Assembly (NCBI GenBank): GCA_934655935.1
Contig: CAKUHJ010000099.1
Location: 1 to 7,080, forward strand
Reading direction: 5' to 3'
DNA length: 7,080 nucleotides
Origin: an uncultured Oscillospiraceae bacterium
Lineage (GTDB): Bacteria > Bacillota > Clostridia > Oscillospirales > Oscillospiraceae
Shown: positions 1 through 6,010 of the stretch, piece after piece
How the letters are laid out: the number at the start of each line of letters is the position of its first letter
How positions within the stretch are numbered: the first letter of the stretch is position 1
Position numbers and translations under genes: made by a program
Notes under the pieces: generated by a model
Told to the model about the DNA's origin: nothing
The model's database searches: none
What the model saw: only the letters and a program-made list of their open reading frames with translations

Positions 1-462
1 ATCGGAGCTGATGGCGATCAGCTTGGTATCATGACGTCGGCCGCAGCCCTCGCGCTTGCCGAGGAAAAGGAGCTTGACCTGGTCAAGATCGCGCCGAACG
101 CCGTTCCGCCGGTCTGCAAAATCATGGACTACGGTAAGTTCCGCTTCGAGCAGCTCAAGAAGGAAAAGGAAGCCAAGAAGAATCAGCACGTCGTCGAGGT
201 CAAGGAGATCCGCATGTCTCCCAGCATCGATACCAATGATTTCAATACCAAGGTGAAAAGTGCCCTCAAGTTCCTGCAGGATGGAAACCGGGTGAAGGTC
301 ACTGTTCGTTTCCGCGGCCGTGAGATGGCGCATACCTCTCTCGGCGAGGAGCTTCTCAAGCGCTTTGGCGCCGACTGCGGCGAGGTCGCGTCGGTCGCAA
401 AGCCCGCCAAGCTCGAAGGCCGGAATATGTCCATGTTTTTAAGCCCCAAAAATTCTAAATAA
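1..462 (+). CDS. infC: Translation initiation factor IF-3, 5' end missing
   Basis: IF-3 binds the 30S subunit, keeps it apart from 50S and checks start-codon/initiator-tRNA pairing. The reading frame is open from base 1, so 153 residues are visible and the start lies upstream; roughly 15-25 residues are missing from a protein normally near 170. The first visible residues (IGADGDQLGIM) match the start of the IF-3 N domain. The family signature KIMDYGKFRFEQLKK follows at visible residues 40-54 and leads into a lysine-rich linker helix. The C domain begins near VKEIRMSP and contains the conserved VTVRFRGREM stretch. A TAA stop ends the gene 69 nt before rpmI, in the standard infC-rpmI-rplT order. 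Any L20-type leader controlling the operon would lie upstream of the window. An internal ATG at base 31 is not the start, because homology extends upstream of it. Confidence 0.97.
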   Translation: MGADGDQLGIMTSAAALALAEEKELDLVKIAPNAVPPVCKIMDYGKFRFEQLKKEKEAKKNQHVVEVKEIRMSPSIDTNDFNTKVKSALKFLQDGNRVKVTVRFRGREMAHTSLGEELLKRFGADCGEVASVAKPAKLEGRNMSMFLSPKNSK

Positions 463-472
463 CAAAAGTTAA

Positions 473-504
473 GGCGGAGCTGCAGCGCACGCGGCGGAGC
501 CGCC
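473..504 (+). promoter_or_regulatory. Possible hairpin with two alternative pairings before rpmI
   Basis: The infC-rpmI gap holds the same 8-mer, GGCGGAGC, twice (473-480 and 493-500), followed by CCGCC (500-504). CCGCC can pair with GGCGG of the distant copy (473-477). Pairing with the near copy (493-497) would leave only a 2-nt loop, so the distant pairing is likelier. The structure lies about 15 nt before the rpmI ribosome binding site and has no U-tract, so it is not a terminator. A role in translational control of rpmI/rplT is speculative. Confidence 0.25.
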
Positions 505-531
505 CTAGCACAACACGGAAGGAGAACCACT

Positions 532-729
532 ATGCCTAAGCTGAAATCCCATAGCGGCGCAAAAAAAAGATTCAACCTGACCAAGACCGGTAAGGTCAAG
601 AGAGCGCACGCGTTCAAGAGCCATATCCTCACCAAGAAGACCACGAAGCGGACCCGCAATCTGCGCAAGAACGGCTATGCTGACGTCACGGTCGAAGATA
701 TCGTGAAAAAGATGATTCCTTACAAATAA
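532..729 (+). CDS. rpmI: 50S ribosomal protein L35 (bL35)
   Basis: Small, highly basic 65-residue protein of the large ribosomal subunit, full length for the family. The N-terminus [14 protein letters not shown] is the L35 signature, and the C-terminus [12 protein letters not shown] fits the usual end of the family, which often closes in a -PY- motif. The start is fixed by AAGGAG at 519-524, 7 nt before the ATG. It lies between infC and rplT in the conserved order, with 39 nt separating it from rplT, so co-transcription is expected. Nothing is unusual in the protein. Confidence 0.98.
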   Translation: MPKLKSHSGAKKRFNLTKTGKVKRAHAFKSHILTKKTTKRTRNLRKNGYADVTVEDIVKKMIPYK

Positions 730-768
730 TCGGTAAGGACGACGGATAGAATTAGGAGGATATAATCA

Positions 769-1122
769 ATGGCTAGAGTTAAAGGCGCAATGATGACGCG
801 CAAAAGAAGAAATAAGACCCTGAAGCTCGCAAAGTCCTACTGGGGTTCCAAGTCCCGTCACTTTAAGATGGCCAAGCAGGCCGTTGCGAAGTCCGGCGTG
901 TACGCATATGTCAGCCGCAAGCGCAAGAAGAGAGAGTTCCGCCAGATGTGGATCGCCCGTATTTCCGCGGCTGTCGCGCCCTATGGCGTCAACTATTCCC
1001 GTTTCATGAACGGCCTGAAGAAGGCCGGTATCGAGATGAACCGCAAGGCCATCTCCGAGCTTGCCATCGCCGATCCGGCAGCGTTCAAGGTTCTCGTCGA
1101 GACCGCAAAGAACGCCCTGTAA
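769..1122 (+). CDS. rplT: 50S ribosomal protein L20 (bL20)
   Basis: 117-residue 23S rRNA-binding protein needed early in 50S assembly; in several bacteria it also represses its own operon. The length is normal. The N-terminal basic extension begins MARVKGAMMTRKRRNK, and the globular part carries the L20 signature KREFRQMWIARIS at about residues 54-66, then the conserved YGVNYSRFMNGLKKA. The start is set by AGGAGG at 754-759, 9 nt before the ATG. It is the last gene of the infC-rpmI-rplT cluster, and the hairpin series beginning 17 nt after its stop closes the transcript. Confidence 0.98.
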   Translation: MARVKGAMMTRKRRNKTLKLAKSYWGSKSRHFKMAKQAVAKSGVYAYVSRKRKKREFRQMWIARISAAVAPYGVNYSRFMNGLKKAGIEMNRKAISELAIADPAAFKVLVETAKNAL

Positions 1123-1138
1123 TTCCATAAACACACAC

Positions 1139-1169
1139 GTCGGGCCCCGGATGAAATCCGGGGCCCGAC
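1139..1169. terminator. Perfect 13-bp GC-rich hairpin after rplT
   Basis: The arms GTCGGGCCCCGGA (1139-1151) and TCCGGGGCCCGAC (1157-1169) are perfectly complementary around a 5-nt loop. It sits 17 nt after the rplT stop, where a terminator is expected, but no T-run follows on either strand. It may instead pause polymerase or protect a 3' end from exonucleases, with termination at the later hairpin (1289-1313). The stem itself is certain; its function is not. Confidence 0.6.
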
Positions 1170-1229
1170 TCAGTCTGTCGAGAAACCCGGTTGCCCATCA
1201 GACGGCGACCGGGTTTCTCGACAGACTGA
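1170..1229. repeat. Long near-perfect inverted repeat (26-27 bp stem, 8-nt loop)
   Basis: The 21-nt arms at 1171-1191 and 1208-1228 are exact reverse complements; the arm begins CAGTCTGTCGAGAAACCC. The pairing extends outward by one T-A pair (1170/1229) and inward through one G-T wobble and three G-C pairs, leaving loop 1196-1203. It directly abuts the preceding hairpin. Only a weak T-run (TTTT, 1231-1234) follows, so it is at best a poor terminator. A stem this long suggests a dispersed palindromic repeat or an RNase III substrate, but copy number cannot be seen from one window. Confidence 0.7.
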
Positions 1230-1230
1230 A

Positions 1231-1255
1231 TTTTGTGCGCCATAGGCGCACAAAA
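1231..1255. repeat. Perfect 11-bp hairpin, 3-nt loop
   Basis: The arms TTTTGTGCGCC (1231-1241) and GGCGCACAAAA (1245-1255) pair perfectly around loop ATA. It starts one base after the previous hairpin ends. The outer A-T pairs resemble a bidirectional terminator, but no T-run continues beyond the arms on either strand except those in the stem itself. It is part of the hairpin series between convergent genes. Confidence 0.5.
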
Positions 1256-1258
1256 CTT

Positions 1259-1276
1259 TGCGCTGCAGCCAGCGCA
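1259..1276. repeat. Small 7-bp hairpin
   Basis: TGCGCTG (1259-1265) pairs with CAGCGCA (1270-1276) around a 4-nt loop. It is the fourth stem in the series after rplT. Alone it would be unremarkable; it is listed because it continues the near-unbroken run of stems. Confidence 0.35.
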
Positions 1277-1288
1277 GACCCTTTTGTC

Positions 1289-1313
1289 AAAAACAGGTCC
1301 GGGCCTGTTTTTT
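1289..1313. terminator. Bidirectional Rho-independent terminator
   Basis: AAAAACAGG (1289-1297) pairs perfectly with CCTGTTTTT (1304-1312) around a 6-nt loop, and a T-run spans 1308-1313 on the + strand. Because the 5' arm opens with five A residues, the reverse strand also ends in a T-run. It therefore can end rplT operon transcription rightward and the radical SAM gene leftward; that gene stops only 3 nt away at 1316. This is the best-formed terminator in the window. Confidence 0.85.
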
Positions 1314-1315
1314 AT

Positions 1316-2173
1316 TCATCCTGAAAAGCGGGTGGAAAAGCCGCACCGGCGGCAGAGCGGCTGCGTCCGCACGCCGTGCGCAAAGCCCGCGCGCATTCCG
1401 GCCGCCGGCTCCGCGGCAAGAATCTCCTCCAGAGAGCTTTCAAACAGATTTCCCAGCGCCATCCGCCCCTCCGCGTCCAGGCAGCACGGCACGACCGTCC
1501 CGTCGCACAGGACCGCCAGCTGGTCGGAAAGCGCCCGGCAGCGCCCCGACGCGCCGTGGTCGGGCTTTTCCGGGTCCGGCCAGTCGAATTTCTCCGCGAA
1601 GTGGACAAAGGTCCGCTCCCCCAGCCGCCAGCCCCAGGTGTTCTTCTGCCAGGGCTCCGGAAAGGCCTCGTGCAGAAACGCCAGAATCGCGCCGTTCTGC
1701 GCATTCTGGCCTACGGTGTGCGCGCCGTTCAGATTCCAGAGGCGAAAATCCGTAATGATCCCCTGCCGCCGGGCAGCCTGCGCGAAATCCACGCAGCCGG
1801 AAAGATAGGCCTGCATGCCGGCCGGCGCATTTGCCTCCAGGCTGTGGAGGCTGATGCTGAGCTTGTGCAGCGCGGGCGCAGAAAGAAGCTCTGCCTGCCG
1901 CGCGGGAAGCAGGGTCCCGTTCGTGGTCAGAACGACGCGGAACTCCAGCGTGCGGCAGATTTCCAGCAGTGCTCCCAGCGCCGGGTGCAGAAGGGGTTCC
2001 CCCATGACATGCAGATACAAAAACCGGGTGCAGCCCCGGAGCCTTCCGGCCAGAAATGCAAACTCCTCCTCGGACAAAAACCGCGCCGGGCGGCGGGTGC
2101 CGGGGCAGAAGCTGCAGCGAAGATTGCAGCAGTTTGTAATCTCCAGATAAATTCTTCCGAACTCCACGCCCAT
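1316..2173 (-). CDS. Radical SAM protein with reduced SPASM/twitch-like C-terminus
   Basis: 285 residues. The family cleaves S-adenosylmethionine at a [4Fe-4S] cluster to make a 5'-deoxyadenosyl radical; the substrate here is unknown. The cluster motif CX3CX2C is C16-C20-C23, in the context CNLRCSFCPG. MGEPL (57-61) fits the SAM amino-group motif, and TTNG (83-86) and SISLHS (106-111) are typical barrel strands. The C-terminus has C212-x12-G225-x4-C230, the first half of a SPASM motif, then only C274-x2-C277 before ending at 285. The usual later cysteines are missing, so one auxiliary cluster is more likely than two. The start is supported by AAAGGGG (2179-2185 on the reverse strand), 5 nt before the ATG. 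No peptide substrate gene adjoins it. It converges on rplT and diverges from the next gene. It could be a peptide-modifying or anaerobic sulfatase-activating-like enzyme; I cannot choose. Confidence 0.9.
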   Translation of the reverse strand: MGVEFGRIYLEITNCCNLRCSFCPGTRRPARFLSEEEFAFLAGRLRGCTRFLYLHVMGEPLLHPALGALLEICRTLEFRVVLTTNGTLLPARQAELLSAPALHKLSISLHSLEANAPAGMQAYLSGCVDFAQAARRQGIITDFRLWNLNGAHTVGQNAQNGAILAFLHEAFPEPWQKNTWGWRLGERTFVHFAEKFDWPDPEKPDHGASGRCRALSDQLAVLCDGTVVPCCLDAEGRMALGNLFESSLEEILAAEPAAGMRAGFAHGVRTQPLCRRCGFSTRFSG

Positions 2174-2202
2174 GCCGCGCCCCTTTCATTTTCCCCCATG
2201 GT

Positions 2203-2208
2203 ATCATA
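2203..2208 (-). promoter_or_regulatory. Possible -10 element for the radical SAM gene
   Basis: Reading leftward, TATGAT (one mismatch to TATAAT) lies 29 nt before the start codon at 2173, giving a short leader that still contains the ribosome binding site. I find no convincing -35 at 16-18 bp, so this is weak. Confidence 0.25.
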
Positions 2209-2233
2209 TTCTGCCCTCCGGGGCAAGCGGGAG

Positions 2234-2262
2234 TGGAAAAGTGCGCGGGACTATGCTAATAT
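2234..2262 (+). promoter_or_regulatory. Sigma-A-type promoter for the two-gene unit starting at 2299
   Basis: TGGAAA (2234-2239, 4 of 6 to TTGACA) and TAATAT (2257-2262) are separated by 17 bp, and the -10 is extended by TGC at 2254-2256. Transcription would start near 2269, about 30 nt before the ATG, with the ribosome binding site AAAGGGG (2284-2290) in the leader. The A-rich stretch 2267-2279 follows. I see no operator repeat. Confidence 0.55.
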
Positions 2263-2298
2263 ATACAAAAAACAAACAATCGGAAAGGGGTCTGCGAT

Positions 2299-2769
2299 AT
2301 GGATCACGCGCAGCGCGCGAAAGCGCTTTTTGTGGAAGGATATAACTGCGCGCAGGCGGTCTTTATGGCCTTCTGCGAGGACCGGCTCGGCACAAAGGAG
2401 GCCGCGCGGCTGGCCTCCTGCTTTGGAGGCGGCGTCGGCGGCATGCGGGGCATGTGCGGCGCGCTGAGCGGGATGCTGATGGCCTACGGCCTTCTGCGGG
2501 GCTACGACGACCCGGCAGACCGCACCGTAAAGGCCGAGCAGTATGTGACCGTGCAGGCGCTGGCCGCACGCTTCAAGGTAGAAAACGGCTCGACGGTCTG
2601 CCGCGAGCTTCTGGGGCTGGATGAAAACGACTGCCCCAGGCCGCCGCAGGCCCGCACGCCCGGCTATTATGCCAGCCGCCCCTGCCCGGAGCTCGTGGCA
2701 AGCGCGGCGCAGACTCTGGACGCCTATCTTGCGGAAAATACCGCGGAGGACGCGCAGAATCCGGCATGA
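2299..2769 (+). CDS. C_GCAxxG_C_C family cysteine protein (putative redox or metal-binding)
   Basis: 156 residues matching the family named for spaced cysteines, C_GCAxxG_C_C, whose biochemical role is not established. The opening YNCAQAV (C17) is followed by SCFGGGVGG (C41), then CGALSG (C53), a variant of the GCAxxG signature, and later C101 and C112. C26 and C129 are extra. The glycine-rich segment 43-58 and the cysteine spacing suggest a redox or metal site. There is no signal peptide, so it is probably cytoplasmic. The start has AAAGGGG 8 nt upstream. Its TGA overlaps the next gene's ATG (ATGA at 2766-2769), so the two proteins are translationally coupled and probably act together or in fixed ratio. 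The alanine-rich tail (about 140-156) looks disordered. Confidence 0.85.
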   Translation: MDHAQRAKALFVEGYNCAQAVFMAFCEDRLGTKEAARLASCFGGGVGGMRGMCGALSGMLMAYGLLRGYDDPADRTVKAEQYVTVQALAARFKVENGSTVCRELLGLDENDCPRPPQARTPGYYASRPCPELVASAAQTLDAYLAENTAEDAQNPA

Positions 2770-5321
2770 AAAACATCACGATCGGGCTGCTGGCCCATGT
2801 AGACGCCGGCAAAACCACGCTCAGCGAAGCCCTTTTATACCGCGCCGGCGTGATCCGCACCCTCGGCCGCGTGGACCACGCGGACGCCTTTCTGGACACG
2901 GACGCGCAGGAACGCAGCCGCGGCATCACGATTTTTTCCAAGCAGGCCGTCATAGAAACCGCCGAGGAGCGGCTCACGCTTCTTGACACGCCGGGGCATG
3001 TGGATTTTTCCGCCGAGATGGAGCGCGCGCTGCAGGTGATGGACTACGCGGTGCTCGTGATCTCGGGCGCCGACGGCGTGCAGGCGCACACGCAGACGCT
3101 CTGGCGTCTGCTGCGCCGGAGCCGGATTCCAACCATCCTGTTTGTCAACAAAATGGACCTTTCAGGCGCGGACCGGGCGCAGCTGATGCAGGCGCTGACC
3201 GATGAGCTCGACGAACGCTGCGTGGATTTTACACAGCCTGAGGCGCAGCTTTCCGAGCAGCTGGCGCTGTGCTCCGAGGCGGCTATGGAGCAGTATCTGG
3301 AAAACGGCGCGCTGCACAGGGCCGAGCTTCAGACGCTTGTCGCGGAGCGGCGGGTATTTCCCTGCTTCTTTGGCTCCGCGCTCCGCCTGAGCGGCGTGGA
3401 TGCGCTTCTGAGCGCGCTGCGGGCGCTGACCCGGCAGCCGCTGTATCCGGCCGCCTTTGCCGGGCGCGTTTACAAAATCGCGCGCGACGAGAAGGGTGCG
3501 CGCCTGACATTCCTGAAGCTGACCGGCGGAAGCCTTGCGGTCAAGGCGCAGGTCCAGGGCCCCGGCTGGGAGGAAAAGGCCGATCAGCTCCGGCTGTATT
3601 CGGGAAAAAAATATACGCTCCTGCAGAGCGCCTCGGCCGGCGAGCTGATTGCCGTGACCGGCCTTTCCAGAAGCATGCCGGGGGATCTGCTCGGCGCGGA
3701 GCGCGAGCAGCGGAAGCCCGTTCTGCAGCCGGTTCTGGAATACCGGCTGCAGACGCCCGGTACGGACGAGGCCGCGGCCTATCTTCAGCTGCGGGTGCTC
3801 GAGGAGGAGGACCCGCTCCTGCACCTGGTATGGGACGCGCGCCTGCACCAGATCCGCGTGCAGCTCATGGGCCCGGTGCAGATGGAGGTCCTGACCCGGC
3901 TCCTGGAGACCCGCTTCGGCCTTTCGGCGCGCTTTGACGCAGGCCAGGTCGTCTATCGGGAAACCATTCTTGAGCCGGTTGAGGGCGTCGGGCATTATGA
4001 GCCGCTGCGGCACTATGCGGAGGTACACCTTCTGCTTGAGCCCGGCGAGCCGGGAAGCGGCGTTCAGCTTGACACCATGTGCCCCGAGGACGTGCTCGCG
4101 CGGAACTGGCAGAGGCTGATCTTCACGCATCTGGCCGAGCGGCAGCACCCCGGCGTCCTGACCGGCAGCCCGCTCACGGACGTCCGTATCACGCTTGTCG
4201 CAGGCCGGGCGCACCTGAAGCACACGGAGGGCGGCGATTTCCGGCAGGCGACCTACCGGGCCGTCCGGCAGGGGCTGAAAAAGGCGAAATGCGTGCTGCT
4301 CGAGCCCTGGTATCGCTTCTGCATCACGCTGCCGGCGGCAAATCTCGGCCGGGCCATTACCGATATTCAGAATATGCACGGCGAATTTGACGCCCCTGAG
4401 ACCGGCGCGGACGAAGCAGAGCTTCGCGGCTGCGCGCCGGTCCGGCTGCTGCAGACCTATCAGGCCGAGCTCTCGTCGTATACCCGCGGCCGGGGCCGGC
4501 TCCGGCTGGAGCCGGACGGCTACCGCCCCTGCCCGGAGCAGGAGAAAATCGTCCGCGAGCTTGGCTACGACGCCGAGCGCGACCTGGAAAACCCGACCGG
4601 CTCCGTCTTCTGCGACCACGGCGCGGGCTTCGAGGTCAAATGGAACGAGGTGGACCGCTATGCCCACCTGCCGCTCCTGCAGCTCCAGCAGGACGCGCCC
4701 GCACAGCCGCAGCGCATCGTAAAGTCCGTCGCCCCCGGCGGCGCGCCGGAGCTGGAAAAGGAGCTGCTGGCTATTTTTGAGCGCACCTACGGCGCCATCC
4801 GCCGCAGGGACCTCCTTCCGGCGCTTGCTCTGCGCTCGGAGGACAAGCGGGAGCTTCTGGAGCTGGTCGGCCCGGCGGAGGAATATGTTCTGGTCGACGG
4901 ATACAATATGATCTTCGCCTGGGACGAGCTGCGGGAGCTTTCGCGCGGCGGCCTGGACGCAGCGCGGCACGTCCTGATGAATATGCTCTGCAACTACCAG
5001 GCCTTCCGCGGCTGCGCGGTCATTCTGGTCTTTGACGCGTACAAGGTTCCGCAGAACCTCGGCGCGGTTGAAAAATACCACAACATCTACATTGTCTACA
5101 CCCGGCACGCGGAAACCGCCGACCAGTATATCGAGCGCGTGAGCTACGAGCTGCGCGGGCGGATGCGCGTACGCGTGGCAACGTCGGACGCGCTCGAGCA
5201 GCTGATCATCATCGGCCACGGCGCGCAGCGCGTTTCCGCCGAGGCCTTCCACGCGGAAGTTCAGGACGTCTGCCGCCGGATTTCGCAGACGCTTGCGCAA
5301 AACAAGCGGAAAAACGACTGA
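2766..5321 (+). CDS. TetM/EF-G-like ribosomal GTPase fused to a YacP/Rae1-type NYN nuclease domain
   Basis: 851 residues, against about 640 for TetM/TetO. Residues 1-600 have the ribosomal-protection-factor architecture. The G domain carries P-loop AHVDAGKTT (10-18), RGITI (52-56, switch I T55), DTPGH (74-78), NKMD (128-131) and SAL (204-206). Domains II-V follow at roughly 226-585. The TetM loop motif YSPVST is absent; the matching stretch near 482-493 reads AHLKHTEGGDFR. A linker of about 120 residues follows. Residues 706-845 then resemble B. subtilis YacP/Rae1: LVDGYNMI with D711 and N714, VFDA with D757, ETADQYIE with D786, and ATSD with D808, so the acidic site looks intact. Rae1 cleaves mRNA in the ribosomal A site. 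I infer a ribosome-directed GTPase bearing an mRNA nuclease; tetracycline resistance is unproven. There is no good close ribosome binding site (GGAGGA at 2745-2750 is 15 nt away), so coupling through the ATGA overlap is likely. Confidence 0.9.
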   Translation: MKNITIGLLAHVDAGKTTLSEALLYRAGVIRTLGRVDHADAFLDTDAQERSRGITIFSKQAVIETAEERLTLLDTPGHVDFSAEMERALQVMDYAVLVISGADGVQAHTQTLWRLLRRSRIPTILFVNKMDLSGADRAQLMQALTDELDERCVDFTQPEAQLSEQLALCSEAAMEQYLENGALHRAELQTLVAERRVFPCFFGSALRLSGVDALLSALRALTRQPLYPAAFAGRVYKIARDEKGARLTFLKLTGGSLAVKAQVQGPGWEEKADQLRLYSGKKYTLLQSASAGELIAVTGLSRSMPGDLLGAEREQRKPVLQPVLEYRLQTPGTDEAAAYLQLRVLEEEDPLLHLVWDARLHQIRVQLMGPVQMEVLTRLLETRFGLSARFDAGQVVYRETILEPVEGVGHYEPLRHYAEVHLLLEPGEPGSGVQLDTMCPEDVLARNWQRLIFTHLAERQHPGVLTGSPLTDVRITLVAGRAHLKHTEGGDFRQATYRAVRQGLKKAKCVLLEPWYRFCITLPAANLGRAITDIQNMHGEFDAPETGADEAELRGCAPVRLLQTYQAELSSYTRGRGRLRLEPDGYRPCPEQEKIVRELGYDAERDLENPTGSVFCDHGAGFEVKWNEVDRYAHLPLLQLQQDAPAQPQRIVKSVAPGGAPELEKELLAIFERTYGAIRRRDLLPALALRSEDKRELLELVGPAEEYVLVDGYNMIFAWDELRELSRGGLDAARHVLMNMLCNYQAFRGCAVILVFDAYKVPQNLGAVEKYHNIYIVYTRHAETADQYIERVSYELRGRMRVRVATSDALEQLIIIGHGAQRVSAEAFHAEVQDVCRRISQTLAQNKRKND

Positions 5322-5365
5322 AACGGCCTTCCTTTTCAATTTTTTCCCGGAACGTTTATATTTGA

Positions 5366-5396
5366 TTCACAATTGCCGCAAAAAAAGCGGTATAAT
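5366..5396 (+). promoter_or_regulatory. Promoter of the J-protein/grpE/dnaK operon
   Basis: A perfect TATAAT (5391-5396) lies 33 nt before the J-protein ATG. The best -35 is TTCACA (5366-5371, 5 of 6 to TTGACA) with a 19-bp spacer, a little long. The spacer contains a 4-bp palindrome, CCGC/GCGG, around seven A residues (5376-5390). I see no CIRCE inverted repeat (TTAGCACTC-N9-GAGTGCTAA), the usual HrcA operator. The -10 is strong; the -35 is tentative. Confidence 0.6.
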
Positions 5397-5414
5397 AATT
5401 TGCACATCCGTGAA

Positions 5415-5422
5415 GAGGGGGG
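5415..5422 (+). promoter_or_regulatory. Ribosome binding site that sets the J-protein start
   Basis: GAGGGGGG ends 7 nt before the ATG at 5430. An in-frame ATG at 5373 would add 19 residues but lies upstream of the -10 element and has no binding site, so 5430 is the start. The J-domain homology also begins just after M at 5430. Confidence 0.75.
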
Positions 5423-5429
5423 TGTTCGC

Positions 5430-6010
5430 ATGGCGTCGGATCCTTATCAGATTCTGGGCGTGAGCCCGAACGCAAGCGAGGATGAAATCAAGCAGGCCTA
5501 CCGCAGACTCGCGAAAAAATACCATCCGGACCTGAATCCGGGCGATGCGGAGGCCGCCCGGAAAATGAACGAAATCAACCAGGCCTACGATCAGATCAAG
5601 AACCCGCAGGCCTACCGGCAGCAGCAAGCGCAGCAGCAGGCCCAGCAGCAGGCGCGCCAGGCCTACCAGCAGAATCAGCAGGGCTATTATTACGATCCCT
5701 TCGGCTTCTGGGGCGCGCAGAACGGCCAGCAGGAGCAGAACCGGCAGTATTATTACAGCTACGACGACACGCAGGACGACGATTCGCAGGGCAGCTCCTA
5801 TCAGTGGACCTACCGCTCGCCCCGCAGACGGGGCGGCGTCTTCGGGCGGCTGATTACGGTATTCCTGCTTCTGCAGCTGCTGTCCTTCCTGTTTACGCAG
5901 TGCAGTTACCGCGCCTCGCCCTACCGCTATTACTACTACGACCCGTACAGCGGCTATTCCTACAGCTCGGACTCCGGCGAAACGACGCAGAACACGCAGG
6001 GAGCGTCGAC

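Noticed and set aside
1376..2467. Long open frame on the forward strand (about 363 codons)
   Set aside because: It is antisense to the radical SAM gene, which has clear catalytic motifs, and runs into the cysteine-protein gene. The translation is low-complexity and matches no family I know.
2766..4700. A straightforward tetracycline-resistance gene of the tetM/tetO/tetW type
   Set aside because: GTPase architecture matches, but the YSPVST loop is replaced, the protein is over 200 residues longer, and base composition matches the neighbours with no mobile-element genes nearby. A resistance symbol is not justified.
3162..5339. Long open frame on the reverse strand (about 725 codons)
   Set aside because: It lies opposite the GTPase-nuclease gene, has no recognisable domain, and reflects high GC at third codon positions.
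5319..5345. Terminator after the GTPase-nuclease gene
   Set aside because: Only a 5-bp A/T-rich stem (TGAAA/TTTCA) with a 10-nt loop precedes the T-run at 5340-5345. This is too weak to call, so read-through into the chaperone operon is possible.
5373..5429. Longer N-terminus for the J protein starting at ATG 5373
   Set aside because: The ATG lies upstream of the probable -10 element, lacks a ribosome binding site, and adds residues outside the J domain; ATG 5430 has a strong binding site.
5619..5681. CRISPR or other functional DNA repeat array at the CAG-rich tract
   Set aside because: The units are 12 bp, in frame, without spacers, and encode a Gln-rich stretch of the J protein.
5804..6010. 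GrpE extended upstream in its open frame
   Set aside because: The upstream translation is antithetical to a GrpE tail: hydrophobic and Leu-rich rather than acidic, and it is the alternative frame of the J-protein membrane segment.
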